From Planococcus citri (Eukaryota; Arthropoda; Insecta; Hemiptera; Pseudococcidae), in the NCBI RefSeq assembly GCF_950023065.1, contig NC_088677.1:40316555-40380554 (forward strand): a stretch of DNA of 64,000 bases, given 5' to 3'. Below the pieces are notes generated by a model that ran no database searches, was not told the origin of the DNA, and was given only the letters and a program-made list of their open reading frames with translations. How positions within the stretch are numbered: the stretch's first letter is position 1; every line of letters begins with the position of its first letter. The position numbers and the translations under genes were made by a program. Of the stretch, positions 26,661 to 39,964 are shown one piece after another.

Positions 26661-27877
26661 ATGACACCCATTATTCACTATAGGCTGGCCAAAGAGTGTG
26701 AGTTTGACAGGATGGTCTGAGGTAAAGATTATTCAATTACGGTATATACTCATTTCAAATTTACTCGTATTTAGTAAAATTAGATTAAATTTGATTCTGA
26801 ATTTTATTTGTCATCAATTAAATTGAATTTGAATCCTCAATAACAATTCTCCCCTCCCCACTCTTTTATTCTAAATTTTGTTTGGTAAAAATTCAATTCA
26901 GCTAAAATAAAAATGGAATGAATTTCTTCAATTTTTTATTTCTAAGGCAGAATTTTTTTGTCAGCATCCTAATTCTTAAACTTTATATGTATGTTTTATA
27001 TCCTAGATTTATTTGCATCCACGAAAAAAATTGAAGAGAGAAGAAAGAGGTGATTTTATCTTGAGCTCTGTGGACCACCAAACTGTATTTCCTTAGGTTT
27101 CTAATGAAACAATTCAGCTGAATTCTCATAATACTTAAATATTTTCAATTTTCAGATAAGAACAACGTGCAATAAAAATATACTTACAATTAGAGAAAAT
27201 CTAAGCACGCTCAAATCTTATTTTCAAGTCATCATGATATGTACCAGTTGTCTGAGTAATCTGTCCTTTAATAGTCAAAACCACTGTTTAGTGTTTACTG
27301 ACGAATAAAAAAACCTTCATTCTGTCAAGTTCGAAAGTTAATCCGAATTAGAATAAAATATTCAACATTCATAATCTTTTAGAATAACAAATTTTTCAAG
27401 AATTAATTTTTTAATCTCGCAGGAAATTATATAATCTTATTCTTCATCAACATTTACTCACATTTTGATTTATTTTTGGACGTTTTAGTCCCCAGACTGT
27501 GTATTTTAATTACACCAGGATTTGAGACTGTTGGTAAAGCAAGCACGAGTTATATCTACTACGTAATAAACGGCCATTTTTTCTTTGGTGCTTTTTTAAA
27601 AATCCAACCCCTATGTACACCAGCAGCTCATAATTTAAAAATGACACTATGTTGACAAACGCTTTTAGAAAGGAAAACATATAACATGATACGGTTTCAA
27701 GAGTGATATTTTCCTAATAGCCATAAGTATACCTACAACGCGTTATTAGCGCTTTATTTTATGTAGATTATGTACCTGTACAGTGTACATTTAAAATGCG
27801 GATTTAGACAGAACCCCAAAATCAAACTTTCGTTATTAACATCGATCTTATAAAATTTCAAAATATACGATTTAATT

Positions 27878-27913
<36 letters not shown>

Positions 27914-29688
27914 AAATACGAGTCTTCTTTTTTCGCGGGGGGAGAGGAGGCACGGGAGTGAATAGATGAGCTCGGTCGGATGTTTTGAACATTTTGCAAA
28001 AAATGCAAACATTGATCGATTTTTTATAAAAATATTTCAAAATATTAAGAAAGGGATAGGTAAAGACCGATTTTAAAAGCTTACAACATTTCACTAATTT
28101 TCTCAAAACTCGAATTGTTTGAAAATCCAATATTTGAAAAACATTGTTGAATAAAAAATAAAGCAAACAAATGTAAACATAGTTTTTCGCTTACATTAAA
28201 AAAAAAAAAAAAATCAAATGATTTACGGCCAAGTCATCGGAAAAGCTTCTCAAAACATGCTCTCACAGGGTGAGTGTGATTCAACAGAGAGAAACAAGCG
28301 TAAGGGAGATGTTTATCTAATAATTGCGCCACAAAAAACACACATTAAATGAAATACGACTTCGAGGGTTAATTTTGAACAAAGCGATTCCATAAAAAAA
28401 AAATACATACGAGGTAAGTATATCTGCTGTTGTGCTTGCACACTATAATATACACTATACAGAACACGCATTTACTACCAAATAATTTTTCCCCAATCCA
28501 GTAAGGTATGTAAAAAAAAACATAATTAAAAAAGGAAAACGCCAGGAAAATGTAATGCGATCAAGAATTCATTTATAGTACCTTTTTTTGTTGACAAACC
28601 GTATCCTATTTTTCAATCATCTCTGGGTTAGAAATTCAGTGAACCGTTACTTAATAAGTAGACACTACGGGCGGCCTATCTAAAGACTTCTTATTCTGGT
28701 AGCGTAAATAGGCCACTCTAAATTTCAGCGAAATAATGAGTGATCTCCAAAACTCATCAGCGTCGAACGAATATTTAAACCGAACAAAGTAAAATTTAAT
28801 GTCACGATACCTACCAAAATAAGTTTACGAAATGACAATCCTCTTATATTAAGGTTATTCAGAAATCACAGAATACTTACATTTTCCTTTGTGTTTTCAG
28901 CTGTTGCATCGAGATCAAGAAAATATTTTATTTTACAACCATTCGATATTGAAATCAGTTTTAGGGTTTCAGATAAAATTTATAAGACTTTGCAAATCAA
29001 CCGAACCGTACTTAATAGGCACGAAATGAAAAACTTGAACGGCGGAAATCTGGGTGTCAATGCAGGAATTTCAACGGCACGATGGAAAAAAAATCTTTCG
29101 GATAGGAAATTGAAAATTATCTGCGTATTTATTAGTTTGGTAAAATAAGCTAATTTATGCGTATTATCAAATATACCTATTATAGACCCTATAGGTATAC
29201 GAGTGAATTATATTCGACTGGAGTTAAAACACCGATAATGTCATTCATGATGATGAATTGTCCGAAATTTTTATTCGTTAGTGCGACTTATTCAAAATCG
29301 CCGCATCATGAATTCAGCCAAAGTTGATTTCATATTATTTTAAAATTAAATATTTTCTAGATCAGTATATTTGAATAATATTTAATCAAATTATACGTCG
29401 CGAATTTTACTGAAATTGTAAATTTATGTTCCAACCTACAGATCAACGAAATATACCCAGTAGGTAGGTAATGTGTACTGTATAACTTCATCATCGAGCA
29501 GCTCAAGAGAAAAATTGATTCATATGGGTGAAATTTAAGTTCAAAAATTGCATAAATTGACGAAAAAGTCAAATATCCAATCCATGGTATGTACCTCGGC
29601 AGTTATCCTATAAAATCATACCTATTTCTGAGCGATTGGTTACTTACAAAGCAATGTAAAAATTCACTGTCTGTACTTACCATATTTA
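26661..29688. other. Gene-poor AT-rich DNA
   Basis: No convincing gene. It contains a 29-A homopolymer (27,882-27,910). A plus-strand frame of about 80 codons (28,903-29,148) opens just after an acceptor-like TTTTCAG and has mixed composition, but it has no recognised domain and no donor or partner exon. Confidence 0.5.
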
Positions 29689-29689
29689 A

Positions 29690-30240
29690 AATATGTACAA
29701 ACTACCGCTTTTTGAGGGCCACTTTCGACACGACGACGAGTGAGAACGAGTGCAGTGCATGCAGATGTAGTTATGGTACCTCTACCTACTTTTTGAGCAT
29801 AGGTATTTTTCAAAAAGTATCCCATAATCTTAAAATATACGATTGGACAAGAGAAAAAAAAGGTACCTACCTATGTACGTACTATAACTTTAGAAATGAT
29901 ATTCTAAATATCAATGGCTTTTTGAAAGCCACTTTTCATACGATGAGTGAGAAAAAACGTATTTTTGAGAGGCAGTTTTTTCGAAACAAATTTTCTGAAT
30001 TTTCAAAAAGTAGGTACAATTGAGTAGCTGAAACCCTATGCGCAATACTATTTTTTCTAGATTATATTCCAACTACCGATGTGTTTTGAGTGCCACTTTC
30101 AACACAGACGTAGGATGGCATAGAAAGTTTTTTGAACGCAATTTTTTCAAAAATCTTGAAATGTGCGATAATAACGGATGCAACTCGGGAAATCTTCAAT
30201 TTGACTTGCACAGATAAGGTAAAGGTAAGTATGCTCAATA
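29690..30240. repeat. Three diverged tandem units of about 170-210 bp
   Basis: Three copies share the core TTTTTGAGGGCCACTTTCGA (29,708), its counterpart near 29,917 (TTTTTGAAAGCCACTTTTCA) and one near 30,082 (TTTTGAGTGCCACTTTCAAC). Each is followed after a fixed stretch by GTGAGA or TAGGATGG variants and then by a TTTTTTC-AAA tract. The long frames seen here on both strands, up to 144 codons, come from this repeat and are not gene evidence. Confidence 0.7.
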
Positions 30241-30466
30241 AAATTTGACACGAATAATCTTGAAATAATCGTCCCAAACTATATACAGTACCTCTACCTA
30301 CGTATAGAACAAAATGACCGATGACGGACCTTACCAGTAAAACCAAAGAAGAGACAACACATCTGAAAAACCATAATTGAATTTTTCGAGCATTTTATTG
30401 ACGCAATCCTATAAATTTATGTCTCAATATGAGATACGGAACCATTCAGGCGAATGTAATGTGAAA

Positions 30467-30498
30467 GTGTGTAGCTAGCCTAGCTACTAGCTACACAC
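30467..30498. repeat. 12-bp-stem palindrome GTGTGTAGCTAG...CTAGCTACACAC
   Basis: A perfect 12-bp inverted repeat with an 8-nt loop, about 100 bp upstream of a TATA-like sequence and about 650 bp upstream of the carboxypeptidase start. Its role is unknown. Confidence 0.75.
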
Positions 30499-30571
30499 GG
30501 CGCCAAGATTTTTTTGGGGGCGTATATGAATAAAGGCGCTTTAAAATTCTACAAGGGAGCTTTTACTCGTA

Positions 30572-30579
30572 TATAAATA
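30572..30579 (+). promoter_or_regulatory. TATAAATA box candidate for the S10 carboxypeptidase gene
   Basis: TATAAATA sits about 570 bp upstream of the coding start, which fits a first non-coding exon joined to the acceptor at 31,110. No initiator could be confirmed, and such words are frequent in AT-rich DNA. Confidence 0.25.
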
Positions 30580-31144
30580 TCCCTATTCTCTTTTTTCTTT
30601 TTCTCATTCGCTCCCTCTCTTGTACAACATATTCTATTGTTTGTAAACACGAAAGTTCCAGCGCGCAACGAACAACCCATTTTAGAGAGGAATTTTAAAA
30701 GGCAAAATTCAGTTACGGAGTTAGGTATTTCATTACAACTCGCAACTAGGTTGTTTCATTTTTTCAATAATTTTTTTTTATGGCATGTGTAATTGTATCC
30801 ACTTGTACTGCAGACATACTAGGTAGGTAGATAGGCGAGGTACTTACCTATCAGATAGTACGACTCGAGTGATACTCGAAAAAATTATTACAACGAGCGC
30901 TCAGAGTTAATTTATCTACAGATACTCGTCGACACAATAAATTCGTAATGTTAATTAATTCTACGAGCACAAGTAGTGGATAAGATAAAATTTTTCGCAA
31001 TTGTACGTACTACGTACCTATACGTATCGTACTTACCTATTGCTAATTTTTCAAATAAATTTTTTCAATTATGAGCTTTAAATTGTGACAGCAGTTTTCC
31101 TGTTTTTTAGGTGCCGTACAAAAGTCGATGTAATTTTGTTCAAA

Positions 31145-32518
31145 ATGATGTTGAATTTTTTGCTGACAAGTTCGATAGTGATTGTTGGACAAACGCTGGT
31201 AATATCCGCTTCGGATGTAAAATTAAAATCATTGGAACCGCTTTATTTGACACATTACATCACATCAGGACGTATAGAAGAAGGACGAAAAGAAGCCGAA
31301 GTAAACCCATTTCTCGAAGGAATTAAAAGCTACTCTGGTTATTTCACCGTACACGAAAGGTACAATTCTAACTTATTTTTTTGGTATTTTCCTTGCAAAA
31401 GCAAAAATTCGAGTAATTCGGAAGCTCCGTTGGTAATATGGCTGCAAGGTGGCCCCGGCGCGTCTTCGTTATTCGGCTTATTTACAGAAAACGGACCTTA
31501 CGAGTTCAAAAAAGGTAAACTAGGTTACCGGAAGTACGCTTGGACAAATGATTTCAACGTGTTGTATATCGACAATCCAGTCGGCACGGGGTTTAGTTTC
31601 ACCGACGATGACGAACACGGTTACGCAACCAATCAGGCAACCATAGGTGAAAATCTGCACGAAGCGTTGAGGCAATTTTTAATCTTGTTTCCAAATTTAC
31701 AAAAATCTGGAATAATAATCAGCGGCGAATCTTACGCCGGCAAATACATACCGTCATTAGCGTATACCATTTTGAACAAACCTAATACAAATCCCTCTAT
31801 AAATATCGCAGGATTATTAATCGGTAATCCGATGATAAGCCCCGAACATATGCTTCACTACAACGAATATCTATACTCGCACGGTTTAGTCGACGCTAAT
31901 GGACAACAGGAACTTAAAAAACAGGAGGATAAAATGAGGAATAAAATCAGAGCGGGCAAATGGAAAGAAGCCAGCGAGCTAATGAGCAGTACTTTTTTCG
32001 GCATGGATGATTCCAATACGTTATTTTACAAGTTGACCGGCCTGCAACAATATTTCAATCTATTGAAAGAAAAAACCGCCTCGACAGAATTTATAACTTT
32101 TCTGAATCAACCGCATATTCGAAAAGCTCTGCACGTCGGTTACCGCAGATTTAGCGAAAGTACTTTAAAAGTATTCAATCGATTACAAGAGGATATAATG
32201 AAAAGTATGAAACCGATTTTCGAAACGGTGCTGGAAAATTACCCAACCTTAGTTTTCACCGGACAACTTGATATCATATGTCCTTGGTATTTACAAGAAA
32301 ATTTGCTTTTACACTTGTCGTGGAGCGGAGCTTGGGAATACTATACAGCTGAGCGAAAGCCTTTTCATTTGAATCAATATTTGGTTGGATATTACAAAAC
32401 GGCGAAAAAATTCACCGATATGATGATTAGAAATGCTGGCCATATGGTGCCAACAGATAAGCCTCGATGGGCGTTGGATCTGTTGCAGAAATTCTCTAAA
32501 GGTTATTTTCTAAAATAA
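31145..32518 (+). CDS. Serine carboxypeptidase, S10 family (CPVL/vitellogenic carboxypeptidase type), secreted
   Basis: A secreted or lysosomal peptidase that removes C-terminal residues from peptides. The frame is 457 residues and uninterrupted. The first Met (31,145) opens a typical signal peptide of about 22 residues ending near ISA; a non-ATG extension upstream is cut off by an acceptor-like TTTTTTAG at 31,110, so the start was placed at 31,145. The S10 hallmarks are in order: oxyanion motif GGPG at 102-105, nucleophile Ser196 in SGESYAG, Asp376 in GQLDIICPW and His433 in NAGHMVP. All three catalytic residues are intact and the length is normal for the family. The coding region has no intron, while a 5' UTR intron looks likely. 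A plausible polyadenylation signal is AATAAA at 32,826. The gene stands alone in gene-poor DNA. S10 assignment is firm; subfamily is inference. Confidence 0.93.
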   Translation: MMLNFLLTSSIVIVGQTLVISASDVKLKSLEPLYLTHYITSGRIEEGRKEAEVNPFLEGIKSYSGYFTVHERYNSNLFFWYFPCKSKNSSNSEAPLVIWLQGGPGASSLFGLFTENGPYEFKKGKLGYRKYAWTNDFNVLYIDNPVGTGFSFTDDDEHGYATNQATIGENLHEALRQFLILFPNLQKSGIIISGESYAGKYIPSLAYTILNKPNTNPSINIAGLLIGNPMISPEHMLHYNEYLYSHGLVDANGQQELKKQEDKMRNKIRAGKWKEASELMSSTFFGMDDSNTLFYKLTGLQQYFNLLKEKTASTEFITFLNQPHIRKALHVGYRRFSESTLKVFNRLQEDIMKSMKPIFETVLENYPTLVFTGQLDIICPWYLQENLLLHLSWSGAWEYYTAERKPFHLNQYLVGYYKTAKKFTDMMIRNAGHMVPTDKPRWALDLLQKFSKGYFLK

Positions 32519-32831
32519 ATATTAAAAAAATCACTAGATATCGAGTGTTGGCAATTGGAAACACATACGAGCGAATCCTTTTTAAAATACGTAATTAATT
32601 TACGATATATCACGATGCAAAATTAATTATTCGTGCCATGGCGAATAAGTAAGTAGGTATTCCACGTATGCGACTGATGTACCTATACATATAGTGATGT
32701 ATAATACATATTATGTAGGGTATGTAGTACCTATGTAGTATGTACGTCTAAGTATGTGGATGTAAATCTACATATGTATAGGTAGACTTAAATACGTACT
32801 TTTATAATAATGTATCTAGGCACCGAATAAA

Positions 32832-35800
32832 TCGTTTAGAAATAATGTGTACATATACATGTAGGTCATAGGTAGGTAGGTACCGTATTTTGAGAATAAA
32901 CCGTGTAAAATATAATCATTTTTTCTTTTTTTTTATTCGTTGAAAAAATATGAAGCACGTCGTACTTCAAAGAAAGAAGAGTATTACTAAGTCGACAAAT
33001 AAATTCAACATTTTTTTAAAACACTTCTGGATATATTTTGGCCTGTTTCGTAATCGTTTCGTCTATCTTAAAACCGTTCAATTCATGTCACCAGTGACTT
33101 CACGTGTCGCAAGATTTCGTTCATTTTGGTGACATATTCAATGAACATTGTCATAGGTATGCGAAACATCCTTCACAAAAATTTTTACTAGAAAGGGAAC
33201 CTTTACATGTAAATACAGAATGTGTCGCGCACATCTCCTACTTAAACTAAATTTTTAAGCTCGAAGTAGAATTTCAATTTTTGGCAACCTACAGATAAAA
33301 AAATTTGAAAAAACATCCTATTATAAGTAAATTAAATTTCGAAATAAAAAACTCAAAGTCGGTTTCTAGCTATGCAACAATAAACCGTTCAAATCTATTC
33401 CGATCATTTTCGCACTGTTTTTTAATTTTTTACAAGATAGGTAAATACCTTTTTCTGCAGGAAATTGAGCGGAACTACAACCTGAACCTGAACCATGTTC
33501 CTACTTGACCATTATCATTTTTGAGTCAATCTGGAGCCTCCAGCAGAAGTTCATTATTCTAAAGACTGACACATTTGCAAATAACTAATTCTAGAAAACG
33601 TTGTACGAAATAATCAACGTTGGTACACTGCTAGAACCCATGGGACAAATCGACATTAAAGTGGTAACAATCGATCTATGGAGAGGGGGGGGGGGGGTCA
33701 ACTGTTCGCTTCAAAAAGTGAAACTGAAGAATTGTGGTTGAAAAACTTTACTCTCTTTCTGAAATTGAATTAGGTACCTTCACTTAATTTCTTCAATCCT
33801 GAGTATTCGTCATGCCGCAAGATAGTCGTCATTTTCTATAAACCTCGTTGAAATTACGCCAGTCAAAACAGAATTATGAAAACCTCATTTCATGAACTGG
33901 AACTTGAACTTCTCAAGATTCATTTCATAACGTCGAGTTCATCGAATTTTCTGAAATTTTATGACGAGTTCTTTTCAATAACTTATTAAAATACTTTACC
34001 ACCACAGTTTCTATCCTAAACTTCCAGTGGATTCGAAGAAGACAGATCTCGTGAGACCTCCTCCTACGAGAGTGAGAATAAGATTTAATGATTTAAAGGC
34101 GTATGACTCAAAGATTAATTGAACGTAGATGAGATTTGTCTGCGAGCTTTTTAATAGAATAAATGTCAAATTCAAAGTCAATATGAAAACTTGAAAAGCT
34201 TAAATTTTAGCTTTCAAGATGAAAACTCTTTTTTTTATGATTAGAACAAAACAGTTTAGAGCTTCTAAACATCAATGTTCCTATTCCCCGTGTGATACAA
34301 AAGCTCCCAATTTTAATCAAAACTGAACAAATAAAATTGGGCAATTATCAATTGATATCACACTCAAGGCGTTGAGTACGAATATTTGTTTATTCATCCG
34401 ATCCGATACCTGTGACCCATCCTTACTGTGCCCTTTTGAGCATGACCAAAATACCGAAAAAAATTTATTTCAATAAGTTTGACGTGTCGTCGTGGGATTT
34501 TAGAGGAAACTGAGTTCGAATACTCACGTATCTACTAGAAGGATATACCTCGAATCGAAGCCTTCGATGCCCTTTCAGTTCTCCAATTTTAAAACAATTG
34601 GATATAAAAATATTTGTAGATACGTCGATTTTTACTTATTCAAGATGGCTGACTTGAAATGTATGCAGGTACTTGTAGTGAATTTTTTGAAATTAGCTTT
34701 TCGACGTTCTTTCAGCTCCTCATTTTGAAAAAAAGTAAGAGACTGCGAGTAATTCCAACTTCAGAATATTTTTTACAACAAAAATCTTTTTTTTTTTCGA
34801 AACAAGAAAAACCTCAAATTTTGTAAAAATATGAACATTGTACATAGTATGTATCTACTAGAAATTGGTAAGTGAGTAAAGTATGTAGATACCTACCCAC
34901 GTACTAGCTCAAACCTAAGGATTACGATCATTTTAATTATAGTCTAAAGCATGTCTAAAGCTCTGTGTCAATCAGCAGTAAATTAAAAATTAAAACAGTC
35001 ATTCATATCACTCATATCATCATTCAGTTGTAAATTATCATCATCTTCTCAACATTCGAGAAAAAAAAATCACTTGATCATGAGATGAGCAACCCTGGAA
35101 TTTCCAGTCAAGGCTATATTAATTTGCCTTTCGCACATTAAAAACCGTGTACTAATGTTTTCGTTTGAAAATTACAAAGTACCAACCAACTCATTCAATG
35201 AAATAATTTTCGTTATAATAATATTCACACATCGAGCAACGAAACAAGCAAAATACATCAATACTTTCCTACATACATGTACAGGTCTGCCTACCATAGT
35301 ATGTAGTACATAATCATTCACTCAAATGTTATAACTCAAGTACGTAAGAAGTTGAACATCGATCCAATTCTCTAGAGATGAAAATTCGAACGAAATAGGT
35401 ACTTCCAAACACAAGTATCAAAAAAAAAATTTACTCTCACAGGAATGAAACTGAAAGAAACGCGATACTAATAATAATGATATCGACTTGAGGTATGAAG
35501 AGAATTAAAACACTGGAGCTTCGAGTTTATTAAAATGTAAATTTTGTAGATATGCAAACGATACGACATAAAACGAGAAAATAACACTAGGTAATGTTCA
35601 TTTCTTAGAAAACTATCCCAGCCAGAACATAGGTTACTTGATGACTTTGTAGGCGATTCTTTCACCAACACGACGTTAAATAGCGCAGAAAAAATAAAAC
35701 GAGATATCTATCTATATAGGTACCTACCTATAGTACCTACTCGTTACTCGACTTGGCCGAGAGCAGATTTTCATAGACAAAACCAATATCCGATATAGGT

Positions 35801-38800
35801 AGTTTTTTAATAGACTACGCGTATAATCTCATCGAATGATGAGGGGGTAAACAATTTTTGAAGGAGTTCAGCATATAGTCCGGCTCATTATCGACTTCGT
35901 TTGCTTGAAAGACTTTCACCACCTTAGCGTAAAAAAATCCTCTTTGACGACAAAAAAAAAAAAAAAATACTTTCAAGTGATTCATAAATCATAATAATTT
36001 TTAAGTAAAAACAGCTCGATTTATTTTTGAGTATTTTTACTCTGCGGCCGTTCATCATACATGTGTTCTATAAAAAGAAATCTAAATTCGTAAAAGTAAA
36101 TAAAATTCACATCAGCGGGTTTCAGTTATCCCATATTCCAAAGTCTTGAATGATTACGAGTATGTACGTATTGGGTGCCCACTCAACCTTTACCATGTGT
36201 TCATTTATGTATTAGTATGCGAATTCGTTGTAAAAATAATAACACGACCGTTTACATTGTGTAACTTTGCTGGCAAAATTTCTCATTTTTAAAAATGTTT
36301 TTTTTTTTTTTACTATGCCGGCAAACAGAACTACATAATTTTCACGTTTTTTCTCATGAAAGTTCATCGAACAAGGGAGCAAGTACAGAATATTTAATGC
36401 GCTGATAGATACCTACTCGTAAATATGCGGGAGAAGTATCATTAAAAATGACTCGAAATAAGTTTATTGACACTTGAATCTTTGAAAGCTCTCTACGTTC
36501 TCAACACATTGCTTCAAAACCACGTGATCATGATTAATGGACCACAATAACATTTCACAGGTAAGCTTATCCACCAACTACATATACCTACCTATGTATA
36601 GCTAGTTGCATGGAAAACGGATAAGGGTGACACTGATACCTACATTATCTAAATCTATCTACCCCGAGATGGGCAAACTCTTACTTCCGACTCTACAAAT
36701 CTTTTTTAACCCTATGGAATCACAACGTGTACGTTTGAAATTTCCTCATGCCATTGTGTAGTAGTAGAGCTCGCTTTCAGCTTCGAATTTCACTGTGTGC
36801 TGTGTGTATTTTTTTTTTTTTTTTTTTTACCTAAATGTCATATTGAAGAGATAAGGGAGCTTTGATACTTCTAATGCTTTACAATAAGAAAAAATTGAAT
36901 ATAACTCATTTTATACTACCTACTCGTTCAGTTCACGATTTGTGACAAATAAGTACATAAGACAAATTTCGATTCCCAGAGCACCCAAAATAGGTAGGTA
37001 GGTAAAAGGTATTTCGTACAAAAAAATTAATAAATTGAAAAAAATTTACAAATGAATCAAAAATGGTTTTCAATTCTTGTACTTATGTGAGACATCCTAA
37101 ACAAATCTACAACAACTTTGGAAAGCAGATAGTTGTAGAGAGAGGCTGATGTAGAAATACTTTGACTTCAAAGCGTTCCATTTAGTGACACTTGAAAGGA
37201 TATGACCCTTAAGGTTCTTCTGTTCCAATTATTGGTTTCAATGAAATCCACGAAAAGGCTCTGGGTAAGTATCCTTAATACCTAATACGAAATGACCCTT
37301 ATAGTCATTATCACCTAAAGTACTGTTTACGCGTAGGTACTTGCAATTAGATTTCGATAACATAATTACGCGACACTATAGTCGATATTTTCTCAAAACG
37401 ATTAACTAACTATAGTTATGTGTCAACAGAAGGAACGATGATGATTTACCTATTTAGCAATAGCAACCTAGTATCAACATCTTGGGGTCGTCGTGAATGA
37501 GTTGAGTTATACGTACCTACTACCTACCTACCTACCTACCAAAAATTTAAATTAGTATCTACCTACCTATAAATGCTCATTTCTCCTTCTGATAACTCTT
37601 TAGATTGGTACGCGGACGTTTATCATTAGTATTCTTGGCAAAACAAAGAAACCTTAATAACGTTGAAAGGGTTAACGAATTCAGTATTTCTAGCATATTA
37701 ATAAGGTAATATAAAGCGATGAATAATCTTACCGAAATTAAAATTATCCAACTGAACACGAGAGCCTCGAACCGGAGGATGTGATAACAACCCGATGGAC
37801 GATAGAAAACTTTTGAATTTCAACGTTCACATCGCTGTTTAATTTACACAAATCGCGTCCCAAACGATCACAAATTCAAAGAGAAAAATCATAAATACCG
37901 AACCGCAGAAGCTTACCGGCTTTTATTTAGTTGATTTTTAAAAAGATTTACTAATAATGAACGCGAGGCGAAATAACATATTGCCAGTTCAATCGGACAC
38001 AACACCGATAATCGTAAAAATACTTCGTGATATACGGATACCGAAATAGAAAACCATATTTCTCCGAACACCGACACCATTTCAGTTATGATTAACTAAT
38101 GCGGGTATATATTCTTCTTGTTTGCTAAATTAAAATTTTAGCATATGTTAAAAAACAAAATTTTTTCGGCTAACAACATTTTAAAAAAACACAAACTCAA
38201 GCGCTAAAAACCTCTTTTTTCTGTCATGGTGAAAGATGAATTTCCATTCTCCTTAAAGTAAACACTAAGATGGCTTTTCATTCAACATTAGTAGGTCATT
38301 TTTTTCAGCATCATCAAAATCAATTTTTCTTTCATTACAGCTTCTCCCTTTGGCCTAATGAAAATAGTAATTAGCTACACAGTACACACGTCATCACTTG
38401 GTGGTTGTTGAGTAAATAAAAGGAATTTAAAATCTTTTAATTTCCATGTTTGAAAACTAGAGTAAACGAGGGAAAAAAATTAACATCAAAGGCTCCGCTT
38501 AAAGTAGGATGCAGTTGCAAAATGTACCATGCTATGTCACCGCATGTACAAGGTAAAACTCAAACCCGTATTCTATAAAATAATAGCGGGATAAAAGGTA
38601 ACGGAATATTTGTCAGTTTTATTTACTTTGTGTCTTTGAAATTTTCTCACTTTTGCGTTAAATTAAAATTAATTTGGAGCAGAAAAACCATCGTCAGGAA
38701 AAAAAAAAGAAAAAAAAAGTTGAACACCGAAGGTATTTTAAAATTGATATTATTTTTAAAGAGTCAATAGCAATGAACAAGTTGACAATTGATGAAAAAT

Positions 38801-39335
38801 CTAAAAATATTATGTTTGTAACATTTCTGTTTTTGAATTTCTTTCATTCGAGTGCATGAAGAGTAAAACTTATTCAATTTTAATAATAAAATATTTCTCG
38901 TATTAAAAATACTTCCTGTTTAGAGATTTTAATTATAAAACAAGCTAACAACTACTCGAAAGTGACGTGAAAAAATTTATTTCAATATTTCAGCATAATA
39001 ACAATTTAAAAAATTGGATAATTCGTTAATTTTCGTTTTAAAAATGCTTAAAAAGATTGACCAGATGATTTTATCTTTCGTATTAAATAGATGAACTCCA
39101 AAAATTATTAAACCAATTTAGCATATGTCACATGTGTACTCTTTTTTCAAATAATAATGGAAATGATTAGGTATTAACACTTGGTAATATTTTAAAACTA
39201 ATACAAGTTACGAATCTATGAGAAAAAACCTCTGAAAATCTTTGTTTGAAAAAACACCTGTTTCAAAAACAAAACAAATTTTCGACTTTCGGAACTTATC
39301 AACGTTTCACACGTAGCACCGTCTACACGTCTTGA
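32832..39335. other. Gene-poor AT-rich DNA
   Basis: No recognised gene. Visible items are a 13-G run (33,685-33,697), a 20-T run (36,809-36,828), a CTAC microsatellite at about 37,510-37,535, and the 13-nt palindrome CTGGAGCCTCCAG at 33,531, which also occurs at 22,237. Minus-strand frames at 35,468-35,671 and 37,577-37,759 are short and unsupported. Confidence 0.55.
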
Positions 39336-39527
39336 ATATCACTGGATGTCGTGATAAAGCGTAAATCTGTGAAAGATCTCATTGCTGCCGGGGAAACTCT
39401 TCACCACATCCCTTCGTCAAAAAAAGCGTCAACTCGGTTGTTGGCGCTTGCGCTCGGAAATCTCATGCACAACACTAACGACTCCCTAACTTTTAACCGA
39501 GGAGACATCATTGTAATCAAAAACTGA
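39336..39527 (+). pseudogene. Protein-like C-terminal fragment without start codon, unrecognised
   Basis: From about 39,336 a plus-strand frame of 63 codons runs to a TGA at 39,525-39,527. It contains the segments VKDLIAAGETLHHIPSSKKA, LLALALGNLMHNT and LTFNRGDIIVIKN. There is no Met at its beginning; it opens right after an in-frame TGA, so it has no start codon unless it is spliced or frameshifted. Its GC content is clearly higher than that of the surrounding DNA, and the residue pattern (alternating helix-like and strand-like segments) looks like a real protein end. I cannot name the family. It may be a decayed transposon or integrated-element gene, a captured fragment, or a terminal exon with distant partners. 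No viral or transposase motif was recognised. Confidence 0.4.
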
Positions 39528-39964
39528 AGAAAAAAAAACAACGCGGAATTGAAATGAAAGAATAGTGTTTTATCGTGGAAGGAATATTATCAAAAACAAT
39601 AATTATAATTTCGAAAAACACTTCAGCTTTGAAGCTGAATAAAACAAAACTATTAATCTATCGTTGCGTTGATTTTTAAAAAATACCAAAAACGAAACTG
39701 AAACTATTCACATTTGAATAACATTTAAACTGAAAAATTCTTCTATAATAAATAATTATGTTTCTCTTTACACGGAATCTCGAAAAATTGGTTTTTGGAC
39801 GTTTTTTGAATCTCTTTTTAAACACTTTTTAGATTCCAACCACAAACTTTCAAAGTCTTATCTCTTTAAGTAAAATCGGTAAAATCCAAAATCCATTTTC
39901 AAAAGCTACTACCCTAGCAGATTCTTGTAGATTTTGAATCTGCCAAAATCAGTGTAAAAAAAAT

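Noticed and set aside
27858..28166. 102-codon minus-strand frame
   Set aside because: It is driven by the 29-A homopolymer (poly-Phe) and has no other support.
29589..30346. 144-codon plus-strand and 94-codon minus-strand frames
   Set aside because: They coincide with the three-unit tandem repeat, and the frames follow from the repeat.
31085..31144. Longer N-terminus of the carboxypeptidase
   Set aside because: The extension begins with a non-ATG codon and contains an acceptor-like TTTTTTAG at 31,110; the ATG at 31,145 opens a normal signal peptide.
37577..37759. 60-codon minus-strand hydrophobic frame resembling a signal peptide
   Set aside because: No continuation exon or domain; a single hydrophobic stretch in AT-rich DNA is expected by chance.
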